Below are positions 26,643-40,000 of a stretch of DNA of 64,000 bases, one piece after another. The translations under genes and the position numbers were made by a program. The notes under the pieces are model-generated. The model made no database searches. It was not told the DNA's origin and worked only from the letters and a program-made list of their open reading frames with translations. How positions within the stretch are numbered: position 1 is the stretch's first letter; the number at the start of each line of letters is the position of its first letter. The stretch is from contig JAOVVO010000159.1 of NCBI GenBank assembly GCA_028564675.1, positions 62,001 through 126,000 on the forward strand, in the 5' to 3' direction. The DNA comes from Onchocerca lupi (Eukaryota; Nematoda; Chromadorea; Rhabditida; Onchocercidae).

Positions 26643-29600
26643 CAGAGCTTCAAGAAGTGATTTATCGGTTTGCGTCGATTTCACTCGTTGTTTTCCACGT
26701 AATTCAACTTTTTTGACAATTTGTTTTTTACTTAATTCTGGCATAATTTTATATAAGACATGACTTTTTAATGGCATCTTTGATAAGATTTTGTCGAAAT
26801 TTATCAATGGTTCCTCATCTTCTATAATATAAACTAATTAATTAATTACTAATAAATTAAATGGTGAAATTACAGTAAAGAAAATCCTACTATTTAATAT
26901 TTGTTGGAAACGAAAATCTTGAATAAAAATTTGAAATTATCTATCCAAAAAAGAAAAGTTTATTATCAAATTAATTATATTCATTCGTTTCCTCAAATTT
27001 TTAGATCTTATTTAGATATAATTATTGGAAGTTGAGATTTTGTCCGAAATTTTTAAATTATGGTCTTATATTTCAAAGAAGTATTATAATATTTTTAAAT
27101 TTAATCTCTAAAATATGCAATTCATTAAATTATGCCCAAAAAAAAGAATATTTTGCATGTTAATAATTTTCAAATTGATAAATAATTAACATTTAATCAG
27201 ATTAATTAACTAACTTTTTGGCAATTCCTGATTAGCAATATCATTGTTTGCACCATCATTATCATTATCATTATCACCATCATCGTATTCAATAAAATCA
27301 TACTCTTCACATTTGGCATTTTCCAAAGCATCTTTATATTCATTATCGATACTTTTATCCATTCCCTTACAAATACAAAAAAACAAAACAATTTATGAAT
27401 TTTTGAGAAAAAAATACACAAAACAAAAAAAAAAATTAATTTCGCAGATTCTTGATTTAATTTGCCTGATTTTTCTGATTAGTCTGATATTAATTAATCT
27501 TTTTAATGAATAATACAAAAAAAAAAAAAATCAATTTATATACATACATTAAATTTGATAAAATATTAAATTAGATTTGAAATTAATGAAGTGATACATT
27601 TAAAAAGTGAAGTGTTAGAAAGAAATTAATTACCGTAGAATTAATTAGCAAAATTAATTACCGTAGCTAATGCTTCAATTTGTTGTTGTATAACATTGAT
27701 GACAGTTGACACTAATGCAAGACCAATTAGGAGACACATGCCAATATATGCAATATAAGCTGGTTGACTAGGTAAAACATCACCAAATCCAATAGTTGTA
27801 AATGATATTAATGTAAAATAAAGTGATGTACCTGGAACGTGACAAAGTTGATTTTCCAATTCTCGTTAATTTTAAGAAGTTAACCTGGAAATGTAAATTA
27901 CAAGTTATAGGTTGACGTTGATTCTGCATGGAGTACGTCACAAATTTAAATCATGTATTACAACGTAAAAGTTATTCGTTTTCTAATTGAACTGCTTTTT
28001 TTTTTCTTTTTTTTTAGGTGTACACGTGCAAAATGAATAAATAATTTATGAAGAAATAAATCATACTTTAGGTATTTTAACGATTTCTAATATAATCAAG
28101 AAATTTTGAAGCAAAAATTATATTTGAAAAAAAAATGGCTTAAATATTATAGCAAAATTTAAATGATTTAAATCGAACTGATTATATAACTGATAATAAA
28201 ATTCGATTTACCATAATCCCAATCATTTTCGAGAAAAAAAAATAATGCGGCACAAGCGAATGCCCAAAAGATTGTAACTAAAATTAGAACGCCTACCGGA
28301 AATTTAAGTAATTCCTCATTTTCATCCAAAGTACTTGAATTCATTCCTGATAATGTCATTTTTCGTTCCTAAAAAAAGAAATTAAAAACAATGAAGAGAG
28401 AAAAAGAAAAAACAATCAATGGTTTGTAAAATTTGCAAAGTTTGTAAATCTGTAAAGTTTTGATTGTTTAATTCAATCATTTTCAATGTTCAGTTAGCTT
28501 CCGATTCCAAGACATTCAAATTTTGAAATTTTAATTGTTTAAATTGATTTCTATTGACAATTTTCAAAATTATATTTTTCATGCTATTATTTCACAAATC
28601 ATTAGAAAATTTGTCTTCTTGTAAAGAAAAAAAAAATAATAAAGAAAACAAACTTAAAAATATTTAGATTATCATATTTGTGCAAAATTTTCAATAATTA
28701 ACCATTGATTAAAAATGCCATTTATTGATTAGAATTTCATTTTATTGCATGATAAAAATATGTCTGTTTAGAATAGTTCGATGTTTTATCAATGTAAATA
28801 AAATGTAATATAAAGCAATTTTGGCGAATGCACTTATTGAAATGAAATTTCAGCAAATTTTATTTGATTTATTATTAAAAATTGATTTCAAATATCAATT
28901 CATATAGAAATAAATAATTTCGAAATATTAAGATTTTAAAATTGCACATTTTATATTTCAAAAATAAAAAAAAAGCTCAAATTTTCAATCATAAATTTAA
29001 ATAATAACAAACAATGGGCAGAGAATGTTAAACTTTTTACATTTTTGTGACTTTTTCTAATTTGGAATAAAATTTTTTCATACCAAGATAAGTAATTATC
29101 TCTGTTTCGGATAATATCTGACAGAATTTTATTTATTTATTTTTTTTTTGTTAGATTAAAACCAATAATTGAATGAATTCTATTCTTACAATATGTTTTT
29201 CTAAATCTTTCGAGACAACTCGAGATGATCGAGCTAATGTTTTTGCTAGCATAATCCATAAAATTTTGCAAAATCTTCCGAATAAGCCACCTAAAGCGAT
29301 TAATGAGTATAATGTTAACGGTATACCGATAAATGCGTAAATTAACGTTAATAAACGCCCAAATGGTGTTACTGGACAGATATTTCCATAACCTGAAATA
29401 AACGCTTATTTAAATTCCAGATATTCTCTTCTGATCAAATACTAATATTGAAGAGAATTTAATTGCAAGATTTCTTCTACTATAGCATAGCATGGCTAGT
29501 CCAGCTAATTCCATACGGTCTGGCCACATTTTGCATGGCTTATACAAATAAAAATGTCAATGTTCGTTTGTTCAAAATCTTAAATCTCCGAAAATTCTTA

Positions 29601-31749
29601 AACATGCACATCATCTATATGAAAAAAAAGAACGCGCCAATTTGAATGCAACGTTAAATCAACGCTTACGTTTTTATTTAGAAAGATTAGATTTACAATA
29701 CTTTTTTATTTTTACTGTAAGAACATAAGATTAGTAAAAAAATATTACTATATATATATAGTCTTATCTTGTTGCATCCTTATCTCTTAAAATTTAAATG
29801 ATTATTTGAATAATTAATTAATTATTAATTATGATTTAAAAGTCAGATGATTATTGATTATGATATAAAAGCTAAATGGTTATTGATTATACTATAAAAG
29901 TTAAATATTTATTAATCATACTTTAAAAACTAAATGATTATTTACTACATCTTAAAAGTGAAATGATTGTTGATAATATCAATGATTATTAATTATCTAT
30001 TAAAAATTCACTCATTACTATCATCATCATTATTAATCATATCTTGAAAATTAAATAATCAGTAATTATGTTTTAAAAGTAGAGTATTATTGATCGTACA
30101 ATCAAAATGATCATCAAATTGATAGGAGAATTTACTAAATTGAATCATTGCCAATTTATCTTACCAATAGTTGTATAAACCGTAAGTGAGTAAAAAATTG
30201 ATCCCCAAAATGTCCATTTAGTATCATTCATAGTTGGATAATTTAGTCCTAATTTTTTGGTCATTCTTTTTAATATTCTAATCGTTTGATTATAAGTTCG
30301 CATTGCACTTAATCCTTTCAAATTATGTATTCGATATGCCATTTCCTGAAATGATCGTTAAAAATTTACGAATATTTTGATCTTTGATCTAGAAAAGATT
30401 GATGATTTGATGATAAAATTGCACATCGAATGAGTTAATTATAATTGCAAATGTATTTGCATGGATGAAAATTCTAATTGATATGAATTAAATATATCAT
30501 GCATTAATAATAATAATTAAAAAATGAATATACAAATCAACAATAAAAAATATTAATATTAATAGCAATACTCAATGAATAAATTATATAATAGTGACAA
30601 TTATAGAATTAACAAATATTTAAAATAGAAAATAAAAGAAGCATTTAATGACTAGAGAGTGACAAAGCTGAATGTAGAGTTGAGCTTAGTGGAAAATTTT
30701 TTAAAAAATGTGTAATTGATTATTAATATGAGTTAAATATGTATTTTATAATAATGATAATTGTATGATAATAAATGCATAAAGTGGTAATAAAAAATTA
30801 ATAATGTTGGATGAATGGATATTATTATAAAATAATAAATACGAGATGACGATAAAAAAATAATAATATTAATAATGATATTTAATAAATGAATTTATAA
30901 TTGGTAATTGATATGCATAATAAATTAAAATCTAATTTATAATGAAGGTAATAGAAATTGTTATTGATTTACATTACATATATATACCTTATTAGTCATA
31001 ATGGAATTGTTTATCACAATTGATTAATTGAATATTTAAATAAAAAGCCAACAGAATTTGAAAAATAATAAATTTCCGAGATTTCTTAGAATGAATTTTT
31101 GTTAAAAATTGGAGAAAAAAAAAGCTGAAAACTACTGTCTTAGAAATTTCCATCTTCTAAAAACTATTGGATTAAATTAAAAAAGAAATGGAAATAGCAC
31201 AGAAACATACAAAATATATGAGATATAGAGAAAAAAAATAATAATAATTTTTCGAAAATTAAATTCTGTTCAATATAATTCTGCAATATATTTTCATTTT
31301 TTGATATTTCTATCAATATCTATTTTTAAAATACAAATTTACAATTAATACTGTTCAAATTAAAATTTTTGAAAGTTTTAATATACGCTCTATCATACTG
31401 CAATGTATTTAGATCAAGAATTTAAAAAATAATAATTTTTTGAAAAAGTTTTGCAATGTAGTGGTGTTTTTAATTATTGTTAGCAATTATTTGCAATTAA
31501 TTATTTGAAATAATTTGATTTTTCAAACCAAAAAATTATCTAAAAAATTACTTTTAAATTTACCTCAAATATTTCATTCTGTTCACGTTGATGTAATTCA
31601 ATATCTTGACGTTCGTTAGGTCCTTCCACTTTCATAAACATTAATGCGCCAATTAACGTGTAAACAATTAATATTCCAAGTGGTATTAATGGACGAAGGC
31701 CAATCGTTAAAAATGCATGAACATTTCTGATTGCTTTTGCTATTGGCAT
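26643..31749 (-). CDS. Two-pore-domain potassium channel (TWK/K2P family), C-terminal exon unresolved
   Basis: K2P subunits dimerise in the plasma membrane to form background K+ channels. Exons 5' to 3': 31564-31749, 30165-30345, 29190-29392, 28212-28368, 27662-27831, 27215-27365 and 26643-26821; all phases match, giving 409 visible residues. Order: M1 (about 12-37, PLGILIVYTLIGALMF), extracellular loop, pore 1 with selectivity filter TTIGYG (120-125), M2 (RLLTLIYAFIGIPLTLYSLI), cytosolic loop, M3 (VGVLILVTIFWAFACAALFF), pore 2 with TTIGFG (254-259), M4 (IGMCLLIGLALVSTVINVI), then a tail with an Asp/Asn run and a basic stretch (KKQIVKKVELRGKQRVK). The ATG at 31749 is chosen because an in-frame TAA lies just upstream and TTTTCAG acceptors precede it. 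The last recognised exon ends in phase 0 at a GTAATT donor. Candidate last exons are near 26545 (RSIQYINEIH, stop) or 24480 (IRCQNVRF, stop). Confidence 0.93.
29500..29720. mobile_element. Repeat insertion in K2P intron 2, related to the 47.8-kb element
   Basis: The intron between the exons at 29392 and 30165 holds CATACGGTCTGGCCACATTT (29511 onward), close to ATACGGCCGGCCACATTTT at 47826. Its CTCCGAAAATTC is the complement of GAATTTTCGGAG in that copy, and the complementary strand then continues through a TTTTTATTTGTATA segment to the terminal motif, as expected of the opposite arm of an element with terminal inverted repeats. An open frame at 29463-29645 is incidental. Confidence 0.45.
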
Positions 31750-32094
31750 CTTTTACACGTTTACACGTAAATTTATCTGAAAATGTTTTTTCTATAGGCA
31801 TACTTTACACGTTTACACGTAAATTTATCTGAAAATGCTTTTGCTATAGGCATATTTTACACGTCTACACGTAAATTTATCTGAAAACGCTTTTGATGTA
31901 GCGATCTTTTACACGTTTACACGTAAATTTATCTGAAAATGCTTTTGCTATTAGCATCTTTTACACGTTTACACGTAAATTTATGTGAAAATACTTTTGA
32001 CATAGGCAACTTTTACACGTTTACACGTAAATTTATCTGAAAATGCTTTTGCTGTAGGCATCTTTTACACGTTTACACGTAAATTTATCTAAAA
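31743..32094 (-). repeat. Seven-copy 52-bp tandem array at the K2P start
   Basis: The phrase TTTTACACGTTTACACG starts at 31751, 31803, 31855, 31907, 31959, 32011 and 32063, an exact 52-bp period with few substitutions. On the coding (minus) strand each unit reads GCATTTTCAG, then ATAAATTTACGTGTAAACG, then TGTAAAAGATGCC. It thus contains a splice-acceptor-like TTTTCAG and an ATG-like position, and the first unit supplies the real start region of the channel. The AG is lost in the fifth unit (TTCAC). Each unit has two ACGTG cores nine bases apart. Fifty-two is not a multiple of three, so the units cannot be read through as coding repeats. Confidence 0.95.
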
Positions 32095-33354
32095 AAAAGA
32101 AACAAAAAGAAAGAAATTCATTCTCATTTGTATAGACTTTTCATTATTTTTTTTTTTTGTTTTATTTTCTGAATATTGTTCGTTAAACATTCCACGCGTA
32201 TGTTTTTATCTATTGGCGATTATTTCCTTATAATAGAAATAAATTTCTTAATTTAAAATCATCGATATGCTGAATAATCATTTTGGAAATATTTTAATTC
32301 TTAAAAATATATTACAATTTCAAAATACTCAAACAATTAAATTCTATAAGATGCTTTCTTTAATTAATTCATTTGTTTTTTATTTTAAGCACACATGTTT
32401 ATTTCAAGTTATATGCTTTGTATAAATTAATTGATTGAAAAAATTTTTATTATTTCTAATTCAAAAATTTTTTTTTGCTTTCCATACGCTCATTAATTCA
32501 AGTCAAAATTACCAAATTGTTGAATCTAAATGAAGTATTTTCAATCAAATCTTGTTTTTTTTCGATTGGAAAAAAAACAAAGAAAAATGAAGAAATTTCC
32601 TGAGTTATCATAAATTGAAATAGAAAAAGAAATTACAAAAAATTTGCAAAAAATTGTCAAATATTTTGAAATTGTAACTGAAATTTAAAATGCATTTTAT
32701 TCATTCTATTTTTTTAATTTAAAATGAAATAGACCGGATGAATTAAAAAATTAGGCATAGTAAGAAAAATAGAAGTAATTTAATTTTAATCAATTTTGCT
32801 CAAATTCTTTTCGAATTTGATCGTAAAAATTGATAATTGATAGTAAAAAAAAATGATTTTTATCGAAATTAAAACAGCAATAATATATTTTAATTTGAAT
32901 ATATATATTCCATCTGCCATTTCATCTGCCCTTTTTTTCATAAAACTATATATAATATCATAAATTCATGACAAACACTGATAACAGATGATAACACAAA
33001 TATTTGTTGATATCATTTATTGATCACTCACTTATTAATTCCAAATCATCAAATCAAAAAGTTCAATGAAGAAAAAAGAAAAGTGAAACGGATATTTGAA
33101 ATGAAATAAAATGTAAGATGGAATTCGAGAAAAAGAAAAGAAAAAAAGAATTTTAAAAAATACAAAGTGTAATTGATAATTTAAACTTAACAGATTGTTT
33201 TGCTTTTTGACAAAGTTTCTTCTGATGAGGAAATATTATGACAGGATAAAGTTGTTGATTTATCACTTCAAACAAAAGCATCAAAGAAGGAAATTAAGTA
33301 ATGCATCATTTTGGGTATAAAATTTCCTCTCAATATTAAAAATAATGGAATAAT

Positions 33355-33605
33355 ATGCATGCAATGCATGCAGGCAATCATTATTCGATGATTTAATCAA
33401 AAATGAAAAAAGGAAATTAAATTTCGAAATTTTATCACTTTTGGACTTAATTTATACGACAATATTTCAATGCATGCATTTGCAAGCAATCATTATTGAG
33501 ACAGCCTAAACTGCAATACTTGAGGGCATGCACTTGCAAATGATAATTATTGTTCTGATAATTTATGGCAAAATCAAAAATTTGATTTTGAATTTTATCA
33601 TTTTT
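33355..33605. repeat. Diverged repeat units around GCATGCA
   Basis: Three related segments each carry GCATGCA or GCATGCAC, then GCAA-CATTATT or TGATAATTATT, then ATCAAAAAT and AATTTTATCA-TTT. They are too diverged to set an exact period. Confidence 0.5.
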
Positions 33606-34017
33606 TAAATTGAAACAATAAATATGACATATTATTAGTTTGAGTATCAATGGTGTCAATTTTTCACGGTGTTATTTTGAATTTTATATGTAATGCTTGT
33701 GCAAATTTATGTTTGATTTTATCAATAGTGATAATATTCCAAGAATTTCTGATAATACTTGAAATCGGTGGTGATAATAATTATAGAAATTAATCAAAAT
33801 TAGTAATCATAGTATCATTTATTTTAATTAATCATAAAAATTTTAGTATTAATGATAACGATTATTAATGCAACAAATTGTCGAATACAATGAATAATAA
33901 TTGTAGAAATAATACAAATAGTTTGGGATTAAGTAAATAGTCTTAGGATAATATAATGATAACGAACGTTCAAATAAATTTGGAAGAAAAAATATCAAGC
34001 AGTAACGATTAATGATT

Positions 34018-34018
<1 letters not shown>

Positions 34019-34068
<50 letters not shown>

Positions 34069-34110
34069 TAGTAGTAATAAAATTAATAATGATAATAATA
34101 ATAATAGTTT
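34019..34110. repeat. AAT microsatellite
   Basis: Uninterrupted AAT units cover about 34019-34064, followed by an imperfect extension with GTAGTAAT. Confidence 0.9.
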
Positions 34111-37006
34111 ATAGATGCAAATGAAAGCAGCAATTAAAATACAATTTATAAAAAAACGAACGAAAGGACAATCATGATCAATTGATTAGTTAATCAATTA
34201 AAAAAGTATAGGATAAGAGCAGACTGATTGGAAATTGATAAAATAAGCGTAGAAAAATTTTTTAAAAAATAAGAAAATGAATGATCGAAAAACTTGAACA
34301 GATATGTAAGAAATTTGAAGTAACGTTTAACAGCTGTTTGTTAAAAGATAAAAATTCGTTTTTAGTTTTTATTATTGAAAAATATGTAAGAAAGCTTTGA
34401 AAGTTACAAATATGCAAATATCTTTCTCTTTTTTTCTCCTTTATTCTTTTAACCTTTCCTTTTTAAATAATTTTCAAATATAATAAAAAAGTTTTCGCAT
34501 CTTTTGCAACTTTTTCTTTATCTTCATTTTCTATCTTTTCCATAAAAAGTTCTTCCATTTCGCATCTTTCATTCCTTTTCAAATTTCTTTCCTTCAAAAA
34601 ATCGCAAATGATTTTATTTGATTAAATATCTGCCTTATTGAAATAATCTACCATTCCAATTAAAATATCTTTTAAACAATACTAAAGGTAATAATTTTTC
34701 AAATTTTTTCTAAATGAAAACTGAACATAACTTTTAATTTTTATAATACATATTTCATTTTTAATGAATGAAACGAGTTGATTAATTGATTGGAAAAAAA
34801 ATAAACTATTTGAATCAGTCAGAGTTTAATTACAATCATTTTTTTAAATTTTTCATCATTTGATAAATGAATCATCTATGAAATGAAAAAAAAAAAAAAA
34901 AAAAAAGCAAAACAAAATTAATGTTATTGATTTGCTTTTTTCAAAGAAATTTATATGCTTTGAAAGTAATTTTTTCGTTTTATTTCTTTGCACTTATAAT
35001 ATTTACTCATTTTTTTTCATTTCATTGAAAGAAAAAAAGTAAAATAAAACGAAAATTTTTCGTAAATTTTCAACTTAAAATTGTGGTGAAATTAAAAATT
35101 TTTTTTCATAAAATTTTTTTATTAATAATAATAATCTAATGATAGATCTTTGATTATTCATTTCTAATAAATATTACATGCTTATCTTTATATATAATAT
35201 GAAAATCAATTTGATAAAATTAAATTAAGAAAAGTCAATATTTCATTTATAATTTCGACAAAAACAAAGATAAAAAGTTTAGAAATAAGAGATTTTGAAT
35301 TGCAATAAATTATTAAATGAAATTTTCCTAATCAAATAGAATGAAATGGTATTTCATTAAATCAGATTTGCATATTTGAATTATTTAAACTTTCAATTTT
35401 TATGTATAAATCAAAATTTTTTACTAAAAGCCGAATAATTACCTTCGGTCATTTTTTCACAGACATAATTGCATAATTTGCAATATTTTATTGATTAACA
35501 CTTATGAACTAGTATGATTTGGCCAAAAAATTTAAGCCAAAAGATCGTTTGTTTTACCTTTTTTCAGGTTCCCAACTCTTCCTCGCTGTATATTTCTAAT
35601 TTATTTTCTTAATTTTCATTTTCTTTTTTTAATTAAACGTTACATGATAAGAATTGTTAAAGAGATTAGACTAGACTCATAGACCAAGACTTATAATTCA
35701 GCTTAGCCTAAGCCTAGGCTTGTAACATAACTTATCTCAGTTGTTATTTTCTTTTTCCTACTATTTTGTTTACATGCTGGAAAAATATTTAAATCTTCGT
35801 CTTTTTAATAAAAATTATTTTTTTTTTTTAAATTTTCATCAATATTTTTCTGTATCAAATATTTTTAATCTAAAAGCTAAATTTAATTTACTACGAAATA
35901 GCAAATATTTTAATGTATGTTATGATTTCCATTTTTGGATTATTTCGATATCATCAATTGTTCTTATCAGATTTTTAGCTTGGCAAACTTTTGAGCGGAA
36001 ATTTGAAAAGTTATGTTTTCCCGAACAGGTATTTAGCAGCTTTATGCATAATGTCTAAATTTTATACATTTTTATTTTTTAATTTAAAAGAATTTGTCGA
36101 AATTTTTAAAAAAAATGCTAAACAATATATTTCGATAATTCATTTTTTATTTTTTATTTTTACATTTCATTAAAATAGAATTACATTTTAAATCATTAAG
36201 ACAATGATCAGGTAAAAGGATATTTTACAAGATAAATCATCATTCAGTAGCAAACTGGGAAGAAAAATGTATGATATAAAATATTAAAAAAATAAAAAAA
36301 TTAATTAAAATAACTTTTCGAAAAATTAAAATGATAAAATTATAGTAAAGTGATTAATAAAAATAAATAATTGTTCCATGATAACTAATAATATTTTCCT
36401 TCCTTTTTCTATATTAAAAATTTTTTTTTCTGCTAAATTTTCAAGAAAGAATTGGAAAATTTTTTTTATTGCATAGATGAAAATTTTAAATTTTAACAAA
36501 CTACAATTTCTAAACTTCAGAAACAAAAAAAAAAAAAAAAGAGAAAGATGAAGACTGTTTAAAAAAGAATAAACGAATCGGTTGAAATAAAAATTTTTCA
36601 ATACAAAAAAAGAATAAAATCGATTATGATATATTAAAATTTTCAAATCTTTTGAAAATATATTCAAATTTCAAGCATTAATTGAAAATTTTGAAAAAAA
36701 AAATCGGTACAAATGAAAATAATTGAAAAAAATGTAAAAAATGAAGGTAATCATCATTTTTAGGTAATCTTTAAGCATTTTTTAGGTAATTATGCGCTTA
36801 ATGCTTAAATTTTGATTAATTGCAACACCTGATTTACAATTATGAAAATAGTTTTATCTCTATTTGTCATACATTGAATTAATTTATTTCTCAATAAGAT
36901 TAATTATTATATTATAATTAATCATTTATTATTATCATTATCATAATTTTATCACATTAAAGAATTACACTTTCTTTCTTTTTTTTTTCTTTTCTAACTT
37001 AAAAAT

Positions 37007-40000
37007 TCAATCTAAATTATCATTTTCTGCTACTTTTTTGTGATTACTAATTTCTTGCGATTCTAAAGATTCCGACTGATTACATGACGTATCACGTTGA
37101 TCCGTTGAATTTACGCTTGTATCATGAAGCAATTGAATTGGATCAGGCCAAGCTTTTAGAAGTGCTACACGTAAAGCGCTACGTGCTACTGATATATCAC
37201 AAAATTTTTCCCATTTTTTCCCGTCAAATCGTATCACCGTTTTAATTATTGATGTATTATAACCACCAATAGCATAAAAATAATTTCCCATTTTACACAT
37301 TGCAAAATTTGATCTGAAAAAAAAAAAAAGAAAGAAAAAGATAAAATTAAAGAAAAAAAAAATTAAAAAAAAAAAAAAACGAAATAATTTGGTTGAAAAA
37401 AAAAAAAAATAAATGAAAAAGAAATTTGCTCAAGTTAAACTAAATTAAGCAAATTTTTCTAACTTCTTTATAAGTTTTTAATGGAAGATAAAAGATTTCA
37501 AAATAATTCTTGAAATAATCTATTTGTATGTTAATCAAAAAAATTTTGATTACAAAATTTCAATTCTAATATCTATTTTGAATAAATGTGAAGTATTCAA
37601 ATGGCAAATTTTCTACATTTGCTCACATTCAATTGAAATTAAATTGAGTTGAATTTATAGCTTTATCAATTCCTCTATTTAGCATATTTTGATTTATATC
37701 GAAATAAAAATAGAAAAAAGAAAAAAAAACAAAAAAAAAACAAAAATTTCTAATCTTTCATTTATTATAAGTAAAATTAGATTTGATATTTTGCTAATAT
37801 TTGCAAATAATTGAAATTTCAAAAAAAAAAAAAAATTTTTTTTGTGAAATATTTTTAAAAAATTTCTAACCTTGGAAATGGCATTGATTCAACATTTACC
37901 GTATGAGCACTTCCAATTCGTAGAATTTCCGCACTGCTCAATCGATTAATTCCATCAAATCCACCGGCGATCAGTATGAAATCTGTACCCGCAGCACATG
38001 CTAGGCCTAGAAATATGAATAGGCCTTAAATACAACTAGTCTCTGATTCAGTCCCAAGTAATTCAAAAAAATTTTCATTCATTTCCAATTTGTAAAATTT
38101 CAAATATAAATTAATAATTCTGAACTAATTAAGAATTTATCTTAATTGCCATAAACAAGATGAGGACAAATATAATCTTTTAGTTTTTCTAAAATTGTCA
38201 ATTAAATTTTATTAAAAAAGAAATCAGAATTATTCTTTAGGCTCTTTATTAGATCGAGTAATGTCTTTTTTCTGGCCAATTATTTTCAGAAAACGGAATA
38301 ATGTAAATGGAAAGACGATTTCTCGAATATTCTCACCCGGTATTGGTGAATTTAACAAATTAAAAAATTTAAATTATATAAATAAATTAATATTGGAATT
38401 GGATATATTTACCGGATCTTGGTGAATTCATATGTGCAATTTCAGTCCAAATATCCATTTCCGGTATGTACATTTCAATTGTTTGTAAAACACTTTCACC
38501 ATTATATCCTCCAACAATATACATTTTACCATTCATAGCACATGCTGCTGCATCTGATCGTCGTTGTATCATATTTCTGGAATTAAATTTTACGAATTAG
38601 AATTTTGAAATAATCGATAATTTGAAAATTCAATAAGTTATATTTAAAAATCATCTAAATGCTTCAACAAGTTTTCAAATTTTGATTTTAACTTGATTTT
38701 AAAAAATTGCAGCAAATTTTTTTAAATAGTAATTAATAAAGCAAAAAAAGTGGTAATTAATTTAAAAATAACCGAATTTTTGTCCATTGATTTTTGCGAG
38801 CATCATAAATTTCAGCAGTTCGAAGTCTTGAACGACCATCTGAACCACCAGCAACAATAATTGTACCATCAATTTCACATGCTGATATATAGCATTTATA
38901 AAAATTTAATTAATTCTTTTTTTTTTTAATTAATAAATTTGTTTTTTTTTTGTTAAATTTTAATCATAAAAAAGAAATGCAATATCTAACAATTTAATGG
39001 CAATTTTCTTCACTATGATTTATTGATTGATTGATTTTTTCATGAAAAAAGATGAAATAAAGCAGAACAAAAAAAAAAAGTAAAGTCGATCAACTGTGTC
39101 GATTTATAGATAAAAGTTGATAGATTGAATTAAACAGAGGAATAGATCAAATTAATTCAACTTTATTCGATTTGTTTTTCTTTCAAAATTTAAAAAAAAA
39201 AAAAGAATAGGCAACAAAAATTAAATAAAACAAAAAAAAAGATCAAATGCGTTTATAATAATGAATAAAACTTGGAAGATAAATCGAATCAAACAGAGAA
39301 ATAGATTAAATTATTCGAATAAGTCAAAAAAAGGCAAATGTATTCATGTTAGTTATGCTTAATAGATCGAATAAACTGAATAGATCAAAAAAGCAGATCA
39401 AATCATTCATATGAATAAAGCTTGAATGATAGATTAAATGAAGTGAAGAAATAGATCAAATTAATTGAATTAATAAATAAACGAATAGATCAAAAAGCAA
39501 TTAAATGTATTCATTTAGATCAAATTTAAATGATAAATCAAATTAAGTCATTAAATACACAATTATTCGAATTATCCAACTATATCAAGATATCATTTTA
39601 TAGCAATACGATTATCACCGACCAAATTTAAATCATTTTTTTTGAAATGATTATCATTTTTCAAAAAATTATTGTCTCAATAATTATATTATTCCATTTA
39701 AACTTATCCATTTTTTTGGAAAATATCACGTCAAAATATGATGATTTTGATTTTTTTTTTTCAAAAATTATTAAAAACTTTATCAATTTGATAATTATGC
39801 ATAAAAAAACTTATCTTGCATGATGCATTGGAGCTAATTCACACCATTTTTTTGTTTCACTATCATAACAACGTACAGCATTGAAATATTGTGTTCCTTC
39901 AAAACCACCAATAACATATAATTTCTAAAAATTAATAATCAAAATTTGTGAAATTTTAACAATCATCAATTTACATAATATTTAAATATATATTAAATGA

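Larger units (their letters stand above)
32115..37006. other. Intergenic stretch without recognised genes
   Basis: AT-rich sequence between the K2P 5' end and the kelch 3' end. It contains diverged repeats around GCATGCA (33355-33605), AAT/ATT microsatellites (34019-34110) and long A/T runs. The open frames at 35741-36173 (plus) and 36326-36667 (minus) are Phe/Lys/Asn/Ile-rich, have no domain and no convincing splice context, and are taken as chance frames. A TTTATT (AATAAA on minus) at about 36925 could serve the kelch gene. Confidence 0.6.

Noticed and set aside
31616..31801. A 61-residue frame MPIEKTFSDKF... overlapping the K2P first exon
   Set aside because: Out of frame with the channel and generated by the second 52-bp repeat unit; kept only as a possible upstream reading frame.
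35700..35718. TAGCCTAAGCCTAGGC resembles the nematode telomere repeat TTAGGC
   Set aside because: Only about two degenerate units; too short to call interstitial telomeric sequence.
35741..36173. Overlapping plus frames of 105 and 60 residues
   Set aside because: Phe/Asn/Lys/Leu-rich translations of AT-rich spacer, no motif and no neighbouring exons.
36326..36667. A 113-residue minus frame downstream of the kelch gene
   Set aside because: Phe/Ile/Lys-rich translation of A/T tracts; lies beyond the kelch stop codon.
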